Part shown: in pieces, positions 38,051 through 47,848 of the stretch | Numbering within the stretch: position 1 is the first letter of the stretch | How the letters are laid out: every line of letters begins with the position of its first letter | DNA from: Methylovorus sp. MM2 | GTDB lineage: Bacteria; Pseudomonadota; Gammaproteobacteria; Burkholderiales; Methylophilaceae | Length of the DNA stretch: 64,000 nt | Direction: 5' to 3' | Assembly: GCF_001648895.1 (NCBI RefSeq) | Contig: NZ_LXUF01000001.1 | Location: 1,409,726 to 1,473,725 of the forward strand | Notes under the pieces: generated by a model | What the model was told of the DNA's origin: nothing | The model's input: the letters and a program-made list of their open reading frames with translations, nothing else | The model's database searches: none | Translations under genes and position numbers: made by a program

Positions 38051-39007
38051 TTATCTTGAGGCAGAAAAATCATTCCACCTACCATCAATAATTCTTATTA
38101 GAACTACATAGACCACCGCCCAAGAAATAAAAACAAAAAAGCATACTTGGGATACTTTAATAGCAATCAAAGAACTAATCGATATACCCAGCATTAATAC
38201 ATATTCAACTATTGCAGTCTTCGCATGTCCCCACCCCATTTGTACAATTCGTTGATAATAATGATTACGATGCGCCTCCCACACTTTCTCTCGCGCAAAC
38301 AACCTCTTTATTAAAGTCACTGTCGCATCGACAATAAATGGCGAAAAAACGAGTATTGGAAACCAAAATGGCCAAAGGGATTGTTGCCACCCCCATAAAC
38401 CAATTGCTGAGGCAAAAAACCCAAGAGGGATGGAGCCTGAGTCCCCCATAAAAATCTTTGCAGGATAAAAATTAAATATCAGGAATGCCAAACTTGCACT
38501 AGCTAAACTTGCACATAACATAACCAACTCAGAGTGCCCTGAAATATACGCAGCAATAGCGTATGTGCTGAATCCAAAAAATGCCATGCCCCCTGCCAAT
38601 CCATCGGAGCCATCCATAAAGTTATAGAGATTCACCATCCAAACCATTGCGAGCAATAATAAGGGCATAACCCATAGAGTAACGTTCGAAGGGTGAAGCG
38701 CAAGAAATACTGAGCAAACTACAATTTGAGCTAGAAAGCGCCAGCGTGCTTTTAACCCACGAATATCATCAATCAGCGAAATGGCTATCAGCACCAGTGG
38801 CAATAGCAACCATTCCCAAGACACACCACTGAGCACCCATGTAATCAAGACACCAAACATCATCGCCAAACCGCCAGTTCTAGGCGTGATTTTCGTATGC
38901 AATGAACGATTATTGGGTTTGTCTGTGGCTAAAAACTTTAGCTTGGTTTTGAGCAATAAAAACAAACCCAATAAGGTTAGAGAAAAACTAAAAATAACAT
39001 CAATCAT
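38051..39007 (-). CDS. wbpL: Undecaprenyl-phosphate glycosyl-1-phosphate transferase (WbpL/WecA family)
   Basis: Integral membrane enzyme, 318 aa with about ten helices, that starts a lipid-linked glycan by moving a HexNAc-1-P to undecaprenyl phosphate. Motifs SLIDDIRGL, NLYNFMDGSDGLAGG and FMGDSGSIPLG are intact. Its start abuts the stop of the WbpV-like gene. Sugar preference, QuiNAc or FucNAc, is inferred from neighbours. Confidence 0.92.
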   Translation of the reverse strand: MIDVIFSFSLTLLGLFLLLKTKLKFLATDKPNNRSLHTKITPRTGGLAMMFGVLITWVLSGVSWEWLLLPLVLIAISLIDDIRGLKARWRFLAQIVVCSVFLALHPSNVTLWVMPLLLLAMVWMVNLYNFMDGSDGLAGGMAFFGFSTYAIAAYISGHSELVMLCASLASASLAFLIFNFYPAKIFMGDSGSIPLGFFASAIGLWGWQQSLWPFWFPILVFSPFIVDATVTLIKRLFAREKVWEAHRNHYYQRIVQMGWGHAKTAIVEYVLMLGISISSLIAIKVSQVCFFVFISWAVVYVVLIRIIDGRWNDFSASR

Positions 39008-39985
39008 TTATTTGGCCTTTGGCCCGCTATTCAACTCTCTAAACCAGTCAGTTGTAGCTTGCAATCCCTGCTTCATTGTGTAAGGCGGCTGCCAACCAAG
39101 TTCGTTCCTGATTTTAGAACCATTAATCTCCAGCGATTGAGTAAGCCTGTCAACAGCAGTTGATCTACCAAGTAATTTAGCACCGAATCGCATAAGCGAA
39201 AGCGAAAGTGGGAAAACTCTGCTTGGTCGCTGCATGGCTAATGCAATATCGCTAATCAGCTGAGGGGTAGAAACATCATGTCCATCGCTGAGCAAATAAG
39301 TTTGACTTGTAGCTTTAGGATGAGTCGCACATAAAATCAAAGCATCTACCAGATTTTCTACATAAACCATGCTGCGACGATTTTTAATCGACCCCAGTGG
39401 TAATGGCAAAGCTTTATTCACTAGTTGAAGTAATTTATAAAAATTAGCTTTTACCCCAGGTCCATAAACCAAAGGTGGCCTGACAATAACAAGCTCCATT
39501 CCAGTTTCACGACAGATTTCGTGTAAGACCCGCTCTGCTTCCCACTTGGAAACTCCATAAGAATCTTGCGGATTCGGATTGTCCGATTCAACAAATGGTT
39601 TGCCTTCTGTAAATTCACCATTAACTTTTATGGAACTCACATAAACAAATCTTTTAACACCAAATTTCGCCGCTTGCTGCGCCAGATTCTTAGTACCATA
39701 AAGGTTAACCTCCTTAAAGATGGCCAGCGGATCGCTGACGACTTCATGCATAACATGCACGCGTGCGGCAAGATGAAAAACAACGTCTATCTGATTTAAT
39801 GCAGGACACCAATCTGTTGTTGCATCTAATGCAGGTATAACTAAATTGATAATTCCATCATCAAAGGTCCTTGGCGTCCGTGTATATGCTAAGACTTCAT
39901 AATTTTGCTTACTGAGCTTCCTACACAGCGCTCTACCAACAAAACCATTTGCACCGGTAACCAAAACTCTTAATGGTAAAGACAT
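39008..39985 (-). CDS. wbpV: NAD-dependent nucleotide-sugar epimerase/reductase (WbpV-like)
   Basis: Extended SDR, 325 aa. GANGFVGRALCRKL binds the cofactor; YGVSKWEAER is the catalytic YxxxK. WbpV-type enzymes reduce the 4-keto product of WbpM to UDP-QuiNAc, and the adjacency to WbpM and WbpL fits that. A 4-epimerase is the alternative. Confidence 0.82.
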   Translation of the reverse strand: MSLPLRVLVTGANGFVGRALCRKLSKQNYEVLAYTRTPRTFDDGIINLVIPALDATTDWCPALNQIDVVFHLAARVHVMHEVVSDPLAIFKEVNLYGTKNLAQQAAKFGVKRFVYVSSIKVNGEFTEGKPFVESDNPNPQDSYGVSKWEAERVLHEICRETGMELVIVRPPLVYGPGVKANFYKLLQLVNKALPLPLGSIKNRRSMVYVENLVDALILCATHPKATSQTYLLSDGHDVSTPQLISDIALAMQRPSRVFPLSLSLMRFGAKLLGRSTAVDRLTQSLEINGSKIRNELGWQPPYTMKQGLQATTDWFRELNSGPKAK

Positions 39986-39996
39986 TACAGAGTTAT

Positions 39997-40758
39997 TCAG
40001 GCCGTTATTTTAGGGCGGATAAAATATTGTGGTAAACGGGACAATATTTTACGAGCTATGAAAAATGGACCTACATCCAGCCCATGTAGCTTGCACGCCT
40101 TGTAGGCCTCAAGGTTTCCTTTAAGTACTCCCTTAACGCTATTATTCGATGTACCGCCCACACGCATCTTAACCCATATCTTTGGAACATAAACTGACTT
40201 GATCCTGTTCACCTCAAGTAAGCGCATTGTTAATTCAAAATCAGCTTGCCTAGGAAACTGAAGATTGAAATCACCCAAATTTTCGTACACCTTCCGCCGC
40301 ACAAAAAAAGTGGGGTGTGCAGGCATCCATCCCTTTCTGAATAGTCCAGGGATAAAACTTCGTGATTTCCAGTATCGTACGACCTTGTCAGTATATTGCT
40401 GATTTACATACACAAGATCTGCATAACACGCATCCACACTAGGGTTTTCAAAGACTTCAGCAACTTCCGCAAGCACTGTCTCGGAGGCATAAAAGTCATC
40501 CGCATTTAATAACCCAATGATTTCACCTGTCGCCATTTTTAGGCCTTTATTCATAGCATCATAAATGCCATTATCAGCCTCAGAAACATAATGAGACACG
40601 CTGGCTGCAGCACTTACAATATCCATTGTGAGATCTTTAGATAAGCCATCAACGATAATGTGCTCTTTCTTAGCATAGTTTTGAGTGGCAACTGATTCAA
40701 TGGTATCAGCAATAGTATTAGCGCTATTGAAGCAAACCGTAACAATTGATATTTTCAT
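39997..40758 (-). CDS. Family 2 glycosyltransferase
   Basis: A 253-aa GT-A enzyme. N-terminal ISIVTVCFNSANTIADTIES, nucleotide-binding DGLSKD and the DxD-like NADDFY are present, with a conserved GWMPAHPTFFVRR acceptor-side motif seen in WcaA-like transferases. It overlaps the preceding gene's stop by four bases. It probably adds one sugar to the lipid-linked chain; which is unknown. Confidence 0.88.
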   Translation of the reverse strand: MKISIVTVCFNSANTIADTIESVATQNYAKKEHIIVDGLSKDLTMDIVSAAASVSHYVSEADNGIYDAMNKGLKMATGEIIGLLNADDFYASETVLAEVAEVFENPSVDACYADLVYVNQQYTDKVVRYWKSRSFIPGLFRKGWMPAHPTFFVRRKVYENLGDFNLQFPRQADFELTMRLLEVNRIKSVYVPKIWVKMRVGGTSNNSVKGVLKGNLEAYKACKLHGLDVGPFFIARKILSRLPQYFIRPKITA

Positions 40759-41921
40759 AGTTTTCCAGATTGAATCTTTACCACCATGTCTGAAAATACC
40801 TTAGCAAAAGTAGCTACCCGTAAATTCGATTGGCTTAATGCAGATGCGCTTGATTGAAATTTTTCTTCTAAAGATAGCTGTTTATAATTGAGCAACAATT
40901 CAGCTAGCTGATCAGGATTATTAGCATCAAAATAAATTGCATCATCTCCAGCCTGCTCTTTATGTACATTTAAATCAGACAATATCATCCCTACACCTAA
41001 AGATTTCGCTTCTTCAACAGTTGTGCTCCACCCTTCAAACCTAGAGGGGTTAATGATTGCTGCACTTGCTTGCATTAGCGCTTGAACGTGCTGATAGGGG
41101 ATCACCCCTAAAGTCCTAAAATAAGGCTCAAGACCATAAGCCTCAACCATTGCTTTTATTTTAGGAAAGTAGGTTTTATCTCTATGGTCATTCTGGTTGC
41201 CAGACACAGCAATAACAACTTCTTTACCATCACGCCTTAGAATATTAAGTGCTTGAACTACACACTCATGATTTTTATGTCGCCAAAATTGATTTGGCAT
41301 ATAAAAAAAATGCTCTGGTAAACCATACTCATCAATCACATCTTTTGGCCTCTGATTAACCAATTCAACAGGTACTGCAAACTTTACAACATGGATTTTT
41401 TCCAATGCTAAAGAATAAAATTTAAGGAAATCTGACCTTGCATCTTCACTACTCAACATAATGTGACGGCCACCAGCAATTTGTACACGAAACCCAATTT
41501 CACGCTTCCAGTAAGCGAGGAAACCAAATAAATGTCTGAGACGTCGGTGTTGCAAATCAGGAATCCATGCGATTACTTTAAATGGGAAACGCCAGCCATA
41601 AAAATCTGCTGATTCAAATACCACATCAATTTGATGCTGCGCAAAAATATCTGCAGTAGATTGGTCAATCCCCCAAACCAGAGCTTTGAGTAAACGAGGT
41701 AACTTATTATCTTGATTAAACACCTCTGACTGGACCATGATTAACCCATGAATACCAGAGAATCTTGTCAGAATATCTGAACTAACATCCAGCCCCATGA
41801 AAAGCACTGGCTGAATACGCACATGTTCATACTCCAATATTGATTTTATTAAGTTTACCTGATAATTCAAGCCACCAACCCAAGTGCGGCCACCTATCAA
41901 GCTAAACCCAATACTCGTCAA
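40755..41921 (-). CDS. Family 1/4 glycosyltransferase
   Basis: A 388-aa GT-B protein. MPNQFWRHKNHECVVQAL opens the C-terminal Rossmann domain, and NPSRFEGWSTTVEEAKSLG is the EX7E nucleotide-sugar region. Start TTG 41921 overlaps the preceding gene's stop by four bases (TTGA). Sugar donor unknown. Confidence 0.87.
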   Translation of the reverse strand: MTSIGFSLIGGRTWVGGLNYQVNLIKSILEYEHVRIQPVLFMGLDVSSDILTRFSGIHGLIMVQSEVFNQDNKLPRLLKALVWGIDQSTADIFAQHQIDVVFESADFYGWRFPFKVIAWIPDLQHRRLRHLFGFLAYWKREIGFRVQIAGGRHIMLSSEDARSDFLKFYSLALEKIHVVKFAVPVELVNQRPKDVIDEYGLPEHFFYMPNQFWRHKNHECVVQALNILRRDGKEVVIAVSGNQNDHRDKTYFPKIKAMVEAYGLEPYFRTLGVIPYQHVQALMQASAAIINPSRFEGWSTTVEEAKSLGVGMILSDLNVHKEQAGDDAIYFDANNPDQLAELLLNYKQLSLEEKFQSSASALSQSNLRVATFAKVFSDMVVKIQSGKL

Positions 41922-42853
41922 TGCTTTCTCACTTTGAACCAGTCAACTACTTCTTTTATGCCTTCAGCAAGCGGCACCTGAGCATTATGCCCAAAGCTCG
42001 TTGCCAAACTAGTATCAGCGACTAAACTTTGAGGGTCACCTTTTCTAGCAACTCCACTAAATTCAACTGCGTGGTGCTTCCCCCAAGCTGCGACCACAAG
42101 TTTTGCCACACTGTGAATTGATGTTGCTATACCAGTACCGCCATTTATAACATCCAGCGACACATCTCGATTCCCAAGACTGCATAGTAAATTTGCTGCA
42201 TCGGAAACATGCAACCAATCCCTTAGCTCCATACCAGTTCCATTTAAGACTATTTTATCGCCTTCAGACTTGGATAATTTCTGACATATATCCCAAAGCA
42301 ACTGCTTTTCAAGACCGGCACCATACACTGAAAACAACCTCACAATAGTAGTATTGAGATCAAACGATTCACGATATGAATCAAATAATTTCTCCAACAT
42401 ACTTTTGTGAAAACCATAGGGAGAATAAGGATGTCCTAAATCATTTTCTTTGATGGGACAGTCGAAACTTGAACCATAAACAGCCGCACTAGAGGTACCT
42501 ATCACCTTTGTTTTTGGCGAAACTTGCCTTACCCACTCCAACAAACGAGCTGTAGTATCAACAGTACGCTGAAAGTCTTCATATGGATTTTGAATCGAAG
42601 GACCAACTGCTGAGCCTCCAGCAAGATGATAAATGGTTTCTGGCAAGCCAGCTTGAGAAGCTAGATGATTTAAACTTGCAAAATCAATTTCAGCATTCAT
42701 CCATGACTCATAAGACCATTGTATGCAATCTTCTTGGGACCAAGAACCATGCCCAATCCCAAATACCTTCTTTTGGTTACTCGCAATGGTCTTAGCCAGA
42801 TTCCGTCCGATAAAGCCCTTACCACCAGTAATCCAGATAGAATTCATAGTCAT
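41918..42853 (-). CDS. NAD-dependent sugar epimerase/dehydratase
   Basis: Extended SDR, 311 aa. TGGKGFIGRNLAKTI cofactor loop; Ser in GTSSAAVYGSS and YGFHKSMLE as YxxxK. Ends with an epimerase-type C-terminus (VVDWFKVRKH). A GalE/UDP-HexNAc-4-epimerase-like role is possible but not assignable. Confidence 0.85.
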   Translation of the reverse strand: MTMNSIWITGGKGFIGRNLAKTIASNQKKVFGIGHGSWSQEDCIQWSYESWMNAEIDFASLNHLASQAGLPETIYHLAGGSAVGPSIQNPYEDFQRTVDTTARLLEWVRQVSPKTKVIGTSSAAVYGSSFDCPIKENDLGHPYSPYGFHKSMLEKLFDSYRESFDLNTTIVRLFSVYGAGLEKQLLWDICQKLSKSEGDKIVLNGTGMELRDWLHVSDAANLLCSLGNRDVSLDVINGGTGIATSIHSVAKLVVAAWGKHHAVEFSGVARKGDPQSLVADTSLATSFGHNAQVPLAEGIKEVVDWFKVRKH

Positions 42854-43759
42854 TTAGTTAAATAACTGTTTAACTGAAGTAGTTTGCTGCAAATCAATAT
42901 CAAAAAGTGGTAGCTCTGCAAGTAAATCCAATCTTTGATCAAAATCAAGAAATGTTAAATTTCCGTGCTTATCTCTTGACTCTCGGAATTCAGACTTAAC
43001 CCAAGTTTCATTTGCTTTTAATGTCTTAATGTCACCAAGTAAATCATTGCGCACAAAGAAAACATTATTACCTGCCTTATTGCTACCAACCAAAGAATAA
43101 CCTTTTTCGTTAGCAAGGATAGTTAAAGCCTGAATTGAAGCACCATAATAAAGATTAGAGTAATGTTTTGCACCGCGAGTAAAAGAAGGATCATAGGGAG
43201 TAGTTACAGCCTTCGTGGCACCCCACAAACTATTGTACTCACAGACTACGATGCATGGATTCACTACATTAATCGCACTCCAAACCCAATAATCATTACC
43301 ATCAATATCGACAGATAAAAGCCCTATCTCCCCTTGAATACCATTCCTCTCGATAATCTGATTGATATTATCTTTTGTAATAAATGCACAATCCGCTTTA
43401 AGGTTATGGCGCCAATAAATATGATCAGCCTTAATATAATTGATATTTTTTTCTGAACCGTCAATCACAAGCCCCGACCAGTTATTGTTGGTCAGCAAAA
43501 AACGAGTGTTTGACTCAGTGTAATTCTCAACACCGAATTCCACGAATACAGGAGATTTAATTGCAACTTTACTTATGAGGTACTGAATAACTCCATCTTC
43601 ACCCCATTGGGAGAACACTTTAAATTCTGCGTTAGCTATTTCCATATGATCTAACAATATATTTTGTCTAGCCTCAATTCTCCCCAATGCGCTTTGCATA
43701 GAGGCTATTCTTGCCTCCAATCGAATGAGGAACAAAAAGAGTTGTTTTATTTTTTGCAT
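42854..43759 (-). CDS. FkbM-like SAM-dependent methyltransferase fold protein
   Basis: About 301 aa. A short coiled N-terminus (about 1-40) precedes a Rossmann-like core with FVEFGVENYTESNTRFLL, GLVIDGSEKN and LLSVDIDGNDYWVW, the layout of FkbM-type methyltransferases. I place the start at ATG 43759, with GAG six bases upstream; a TTG three codons earlier is possible. The region is AT-rich compared with flanking housekeeping genes. Probably modifies a sugar. Confidence 0.7.
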   Translation of the reverse strand: MQKIKQLFLFLIRLEARIASMQSALGRIEARQNILLDHMEIANAEFKVFSQWGEDGVIQYLISKVAIKSPVFVEFGVENYTESNTRFLLTNNNWSGLVIDGSEKNINYIKADHIYWRHNLKADCAFITKDNINQIIERNGIQGEIGLLSVDIDGNDYWVWSAINVVNPCIVVCEYNSLWGATKAVTTPYDPSFTRGAKHYSNLYYGASIQALTILANEKGYSLVGSNKAGNNVFFVRNDLLGDIKTLKANETWVKSEFRESRDKHGNLTFLDFDQRLDLLAELPLFDIDLQQTTSVKQLFN

Positions 43760-43769
43760 GATGCTCAAT

Positions 43770-44813
43770 TCAAGAGGACTTTCTTGTAATTTTTGCTTTA
43801 ACTTTATTAACCATTTTTGAACTGTAATATGGCAACGAATACAGAACTTGATCTTTTAAACTCCAACCCAGTAGCCCAACTAACTCCTTTGGTTCAACAT
43901 GATCTGGTACGCCGCATTCAATTTCCGCGAACACTTGATCACAAACTGCGTTTGCATATCCTTGAAAATAACTAGGATATTTTTCTTTCACGATTTTATA
44001 ACTTGATTGATCCATCAAGTAATGTCGCAACTCATTTTTCTTACCTAAGACAGGCGATTTAAGAAACTGCTCAGACTTAAATTCAAAATATGGCTCATGA
44101 AAGAAGAATTTCGCCCCGAATAATTGCGAGTAAACAAAATGAGATCCAATTGTATTGCTAGCCACAACTTCAAAAAAACTAAATATATTCCTCATTCTTT
44201 GTAAGGAATTCGAGTCATAGATTGACGACCCGACAAACCAATCCAAGTGATAACTGTCAAGCAACGGTATAATTTTCCCATGGCGTAAACAATCATCATG
44301 AATACAGAAACAAACATACTTCCCTGCAGATCTCATATTGATTGCGAAACTCACCATTTCGTCAATTTGTGGATCAATATCTACATAACTTAATGAATGA
44401 GCAGGCATGAAAAGAATGCTCCCATTAGAGCGATGAATGTGTTTATTTTCTGTATAAATTATTGGCAAACCTACCGCTACAACATTCTTAATTCCATTAT
44501 TACTGAGAAAATTTTTGACCTTATTCGTCCTAACTAGTCGATGAAGCTTCCACGCTTGATCCCAAGCAATCTGCTCGGGAAATTTCAATGCAGCGGTCCC
44601 CCACCCATGAGACCATGATGATAAAGTGTTCTTAATCGCAACACCAACAAACTCCGAAATATTATGGCTTGCCCCATAAAAATCTGCCTCACTTCGAACT
44701 TTTATATTATTTATGTATGGCAAAATAATATTTTTTATTGCTAGTGGGAGATTTGCTGAATAGCTGCTTCTGTGAAGATGACTCACATCTCTATTCCCTA
44801 AAAACTTAAACAT
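43770..44813 (-). CDS. Hypothetical protein of glycan cluster
   Basis: A 347-aa protein I do not recognise. No signal peptide; basic C-terminus (KVKAKITRKSS). The middle has alternating beta/alpha segments (NGIKNVVAVGLPIIY, GKYVCFCIHDD) and VVASNTIGSHFVYSQLFGAKFFF, a motif reminiscent of GT-B capsule or sialyltransferase-like enzymes that choose an activated donor. It sits next to pseI, so it is a candidate nonulosonate transferase. This is inference. Confidence 0.6.
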   Translation of the reverse strand: MFKFLGNRDVSHLHRSSYSANLPLAIKNIILPYINNIKVRSEADFYGASHNISEFVGVAIKNTLSSWSHGWGTAALKFPEQIAWDQAWKLHRLVRTNKVKNFLSNNGIKNVVAVGLPIIYTENKHIHRSNGSILFMPAHSLSYVDIDPQIDEMVSFAINMRSAGKYVCFCIHDDCLRHGKIIPLLDSYHLDWFVGSSIYDSNSLQRMRNIFSFFEVVASNTIGSHFVYSQLFGAKFFFHEPYFEFKSEQFLKSPVLGKKNELRHYLMDQSSYKIVKEKYPSYFQGYANAVCDQVFAEIECGVPDHVEPKELVGLLGWSLKDQVLYSLPYYSSKMVNKVKAKITRKSS

Positions 44814-44816
44814 TCA

Positions 44817-45869
44817 TCACTCATTATTTTTTAAAATATGCCATGCAACGGGTGTTCCCTTTTCAATGTTGCTTGTCACCCTCATACCCAAGACTATATT
44901 CATGTATTTGGGTGGCAACCCCAAGCCTGGTCGTATTGCCTTCACATTTGTAGCTGTAAGTACATCTCCAGATTTCAAGTCTTTTACCACATACAGCGTC
45001 CGCTTATACTGTAGAGACTTTTTCTCAGCCTCTGTCGGTCCATAGCTAATTTTACCTAATGCCTTCCATGCACGCTCTGTCTCAATGACAAGCTGCTCCA
45101 TCTCAGCTGGCTCCATCGAAAAAGTGCTGTCCACTCCACCATCTGCACGATTCAGTGTGAAGTGTTTCTCAATAACTGTTGCACCCAAAGCAACGCTCGC
45201 AACGGAAACACCAACGCCCATGGTATGATCAGACAATCCTATTTCACAGCTAAACATTTCTCTCATATGAGGAATAGTAGAAATATTTGTATTTTCAGGG
45301 GTTGCTGGATAGGTGCTTGTACATTTTAGCAGAATCAAATCTTTACAACCGGCCTCCCTAACCGCTCTCACCGTTTCATCGAGTTCTGCAAGTGTTGCCA
45401 TGCCTGTTGAAATAATCAACGGTTTGCCTGTAGCAGCTACGCGACGGATCAGAGGTAAATCAGTGTTTTCGAAAGAGGCAATTTTGTAGCAAGGGACATT
45501 CAATGTCTCTAAAAAATCTACCGCTGAATCATCAAAAGGCGTACTAAAAGCAATCATGCCTAACTCTTTTGCACGATCAAAGATCGGTTTATGCCACTCC
45601 CAAGGTGTATATGCCTCCCCATATAACTTATATAGAGACGTACCTGCCCAAAGACTTTTTGGATCACTAATATGAAATTCACGCTCATCCAAATTCAAAG
45701 TCATGGTGTCCGGCGTGTAGGTCTGAATTTTTAGAGCATGTGCGCCTGATTTAGCAGCAGCTTCGACAATCTCCAATGCTCGCTCAAGAGATTGGTTATG
45801 GTTACCAGACATTTCAGCGATGATAAATGGCTGGCAACCCAAACCAATATTATGTTTATCTATTTTCAT
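44817..45869 (-). CDS. pseI: Pseudaminic acid synthase PseI (NeuB family)
   Basis: Condenses the 2,4-diacetamido-trideoxy-altrose with phosphoenolpyruvate. NeuB TIM barrel with PFIIAEMSGNHNQSLERAL, HALKIQTYTPDTMTL and GLSDHTMGVGVS, then a C-terminal SAF domain (about 285-350). The SGNHNQSLERAL start and overall sequence fit PseI rather than sialic-acid synthase. 350 aa, full length. Confidence 0.9.
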   Translation of the reverse strand: MKIDKHNIGLGCQPFIIAEMSGNHNQSLERALEIVEAAAKSGAHALKIQTYTPDTMTLNLDEREFHISDPKSLWAGTSLYKLYGEAYTPWEWHKPIFDRAKELGMIAFSTPFDDSAVDFLETLNVPCYKIASFENTDLPLIRRVAATGKPLIISTGMATLAELDETVRAVREAGCKDLILLKCTSTYPATPENTNISTIPHMREMFSCEIGLSDHTMGVGVSVASVALGATVIEKHFTLNRADGGVDSTFSMEPAEMEQLVIETERAWKALGKISYGPTEAEKKSLQYKRTLYVVKDLKSGDVLTATNVKAIRPGLGLPPKYMNIVLGMRVTSNIEKGTPVAWHILKNNE

Positions 45870-45895
45870 CTTTGTTATCTCTTATATTATGATCT

Positions 45896-46861
45896 TTATT
45901 TCTTACTCAAATAATCTCTAATCAGCTCAGCTAGTTCTACTGCTTTCACTTCATCATATCGATGATCATTAAATAAATTAATAATATGGCGTCCCAATAA
46001 GGCAGAGTTTAGCGGTACTTTCTGATCAAATAAGAAAGCAAATGATTGATAATGCCTGCTTGCAAAATGTCCATGCTCGAAAACATGCTTGATCAAACTT
46101 TCAGCGTCCTCAACCCATAAATTAAACCTCCAGAGTTGAAAGGTGTTAGGCAATGCCCACTCATTCAAATATTGGGCATATATAGTGTTTAGTCTTTTCT
46201 TACGTTCTAACGATTGATGCAAACCATCCTTGATGAGTGTAGGTAATTTACCAGCAGTTATTATTGGTTTCCGCTGGTCAAGCCAATACGCAGAATAATC
46301 CACATCAACTTTATTATTAAAATCTAATGCATTGTGAAATAAATCAAGAAGATGTTCATGAGCCTCTTGATCGAAGTCATCACTCCATTTCACACTTTTA
46401 AGCTGATTCTTAATAATGCCCCAGCCACCATGGCCAATTTCTAGCAACTTCGAATAACCCGTGCTATATAACTCTATATCAGACAATTCATTTTGCTTTA
46501 GAAAACTAGGCTCTGCTAAGCAGCGATCATCAATAACCAATGAATCTGGAAACAAACCTTTCCATCGTGCCAATTTATTCCCAAAATTAGGGTCTACATA
46601 GCCATAATTATGGGCATATAGTATGTGACATATACTCTCTTCGTGAGTATTAGCCCATTCTTCGCATTTACTCCAATCAATACAATATGTTTCAAGAGAG
46701 ATATCTATAAAGATAATACGTACTCCAGCCTTAATAAATATAGCGGGTACTATTGGGCAAATGTTTGCTGGTATTAGGTATACGCTAGCCTCATCGGCAT
46801 GATTTATAAGAAAGTTGTATAAAACCGCAGACGCTCTACGAGCAATCAACAATTGATTCAT
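45896..46861 (-). CDS. DegT/DnrJ/EryC1-like PLP-fold protein, function unknown
   Basis: A 321-aa protein resembling sugar aminotransferases in part: IPANICPIVPAIF, FIDISLETYCID, AHNYGY, DDRCLAEPS and LYSTGYSKLLEIGHGG, where Lys138 would be the PLP lysine. It is shorter than typical DegT enzymes (about 370-400 aa). Start ATG 46861 lies 26 bases inside the pseG 3' end but has AAAGGA eight bases upstream. A second transaminase in addition to PseC suggests an extra amino sugar step, or a non-enzymatic relative. Confidence 0.7.
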   Translation of the reverse strand: MNQLLIARRASAVLYNFLINHADEASVYLIPANICPIVPAIFIKAGVRIIFIDISLETYCIDWSKCEEWANTHEESICHILYAHNYGYVDPNFGNKLARWKGLFPDSLVIDDRCLAEPSFLKQNELSDIELYSTGYSKLLEIGHGGWGIIKNQLKSVKWSDDFDQEAHEHLLDLFHNALDFNNKVDVDYSAYWLDQRKPIITAGKLPTLIKDGLHQSLERKKRLNTIYAQYLNEWALPNTFQLWRFNLWVEDAESLIKHVFEHGHFASRHYQSFAFLFDQKVPLNSALLGRHIINLFNDHRYDEVKAVELAELIRDYLSKK

Positions 46862-47837
46862 CGTAATGATCCTTTAACAGAACAGACACTAACCGTGCCA
46901 GCCCCTTACCATCCACTAAGTCAAGCCCTCTGCTTGCATGTACTGAACGCACTTGCGGATCCAGCATTTTTTTTATCGCATCCTCTACTGATGTCATTAG
47001 ACATGGACTGTCCCACTCCTCCGTCTTTAAGCCGAAATTGCGACTGGTGAATCCGTTAATATCGGCCATCTGATTATCGATTAATGGAGTAATTATTGGT
47101 GGCAACCCTCTAGAAGCCATCTCATATAAAGTCTGTCCCCCACCACAAATTGCAAAATCAGAGTCATCCATCAAATGGCACATCTCGCGAGCAGAACAAT
47201 TTCTATATATCGCCACCTGCCTTGGAAATTGCTCAACTACATCAGATGATGTCCCCGCACCCAGCACCAAACTAACAGATAACTCAGGGTGAGCTCTACT
47301 CAAATAATCAGCCATCGGAAGTGATAAACCTCGAATATCGCTCCCCCCAAAAGTCACTAACACCTTTAGTTTGCCGCTTTTGTTCTTTCTAGGGATCGCT
47401 TGAAGAAACTCAGTTCTAAGGCAGCAATAATTTGAACCTAATAAATAAACAACTTCCCGTTGGCGAGGGATAAAAGAATCCAGTTCCGCACCGACAGTCC
47501 AGTTAATGACCACACCTTTTTGATGATCTCTCTCGGGAAAGTCATCAATAATGGCAAGATTTAAAGGCAACGAAGCTAGGTTTTTAAAAAATGTTTCATC
47601 TACTCTAAATGAGTCGACAAGTATGTGAGTTGGTGAGAATTTACTAATAAGCTCAGATATACTATTTTCCCAACACCCCTCCCAATCACTATCTATCGCA
47701 TCAACCCCTAAATGATAGACAGCAGTGAACACTTGAGCATTTCGTTGCAATAATGCAGTTTTAATTGATGTACACCGATTGATATGTCCATAGCCAACAT
47801 GGCTGCCACAGTCAGTCAAAATTAGAAATCTTGGCAT
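46836..47837 (-). CDS. pseG: UDP-2,4-diacetamido-2,4,6-trideoxy-L-altropyranose hydrolase PseG
   Basis: GT-B-fold hydrolase that removes UDP from the pseudaminic acid precursor. TDCGSHVGYGHINRCTSI at the start and GGSDIRGLSLPMADYL, AICGGGQTLYEMASRGLP in the second half match PseG. 333 aa, with no fused acetyltransferase domain. Overlaps the start of the DegT-like gene. Confidence 0.88.
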   Translation of the reverse strand: MPRFLILTDCGSHVGYGHINRCTSIKTALLQRNAQVFTAVYHLGVDAIDSDWEGCWENSISELISKFSPTHILVDSFRVDETFFKNLASLPLNLAIIDDFPERDHQKGVVINWTVGAELDSFIPRQREVVYLLGSNYCCLRTEFLQAIPRKNKSGKLKVLVTFGGSDIRGLSLPMADYLSRAHPELSVSLVLGAGTSSDVVEQFPRQVAIYRNCSAREMCHLMDDSDFAICGGGQTLYEMASRGLPPIITPLIDNQMADINGFTSRNFGLKTEEWDSPCLMTSVEDAIKKMLDPQVRSVHASRGLDLVDGKGLARLVSVLLKDHYDESIVDCS

Positions 47838-47848
47838 TTCTCTATGCC

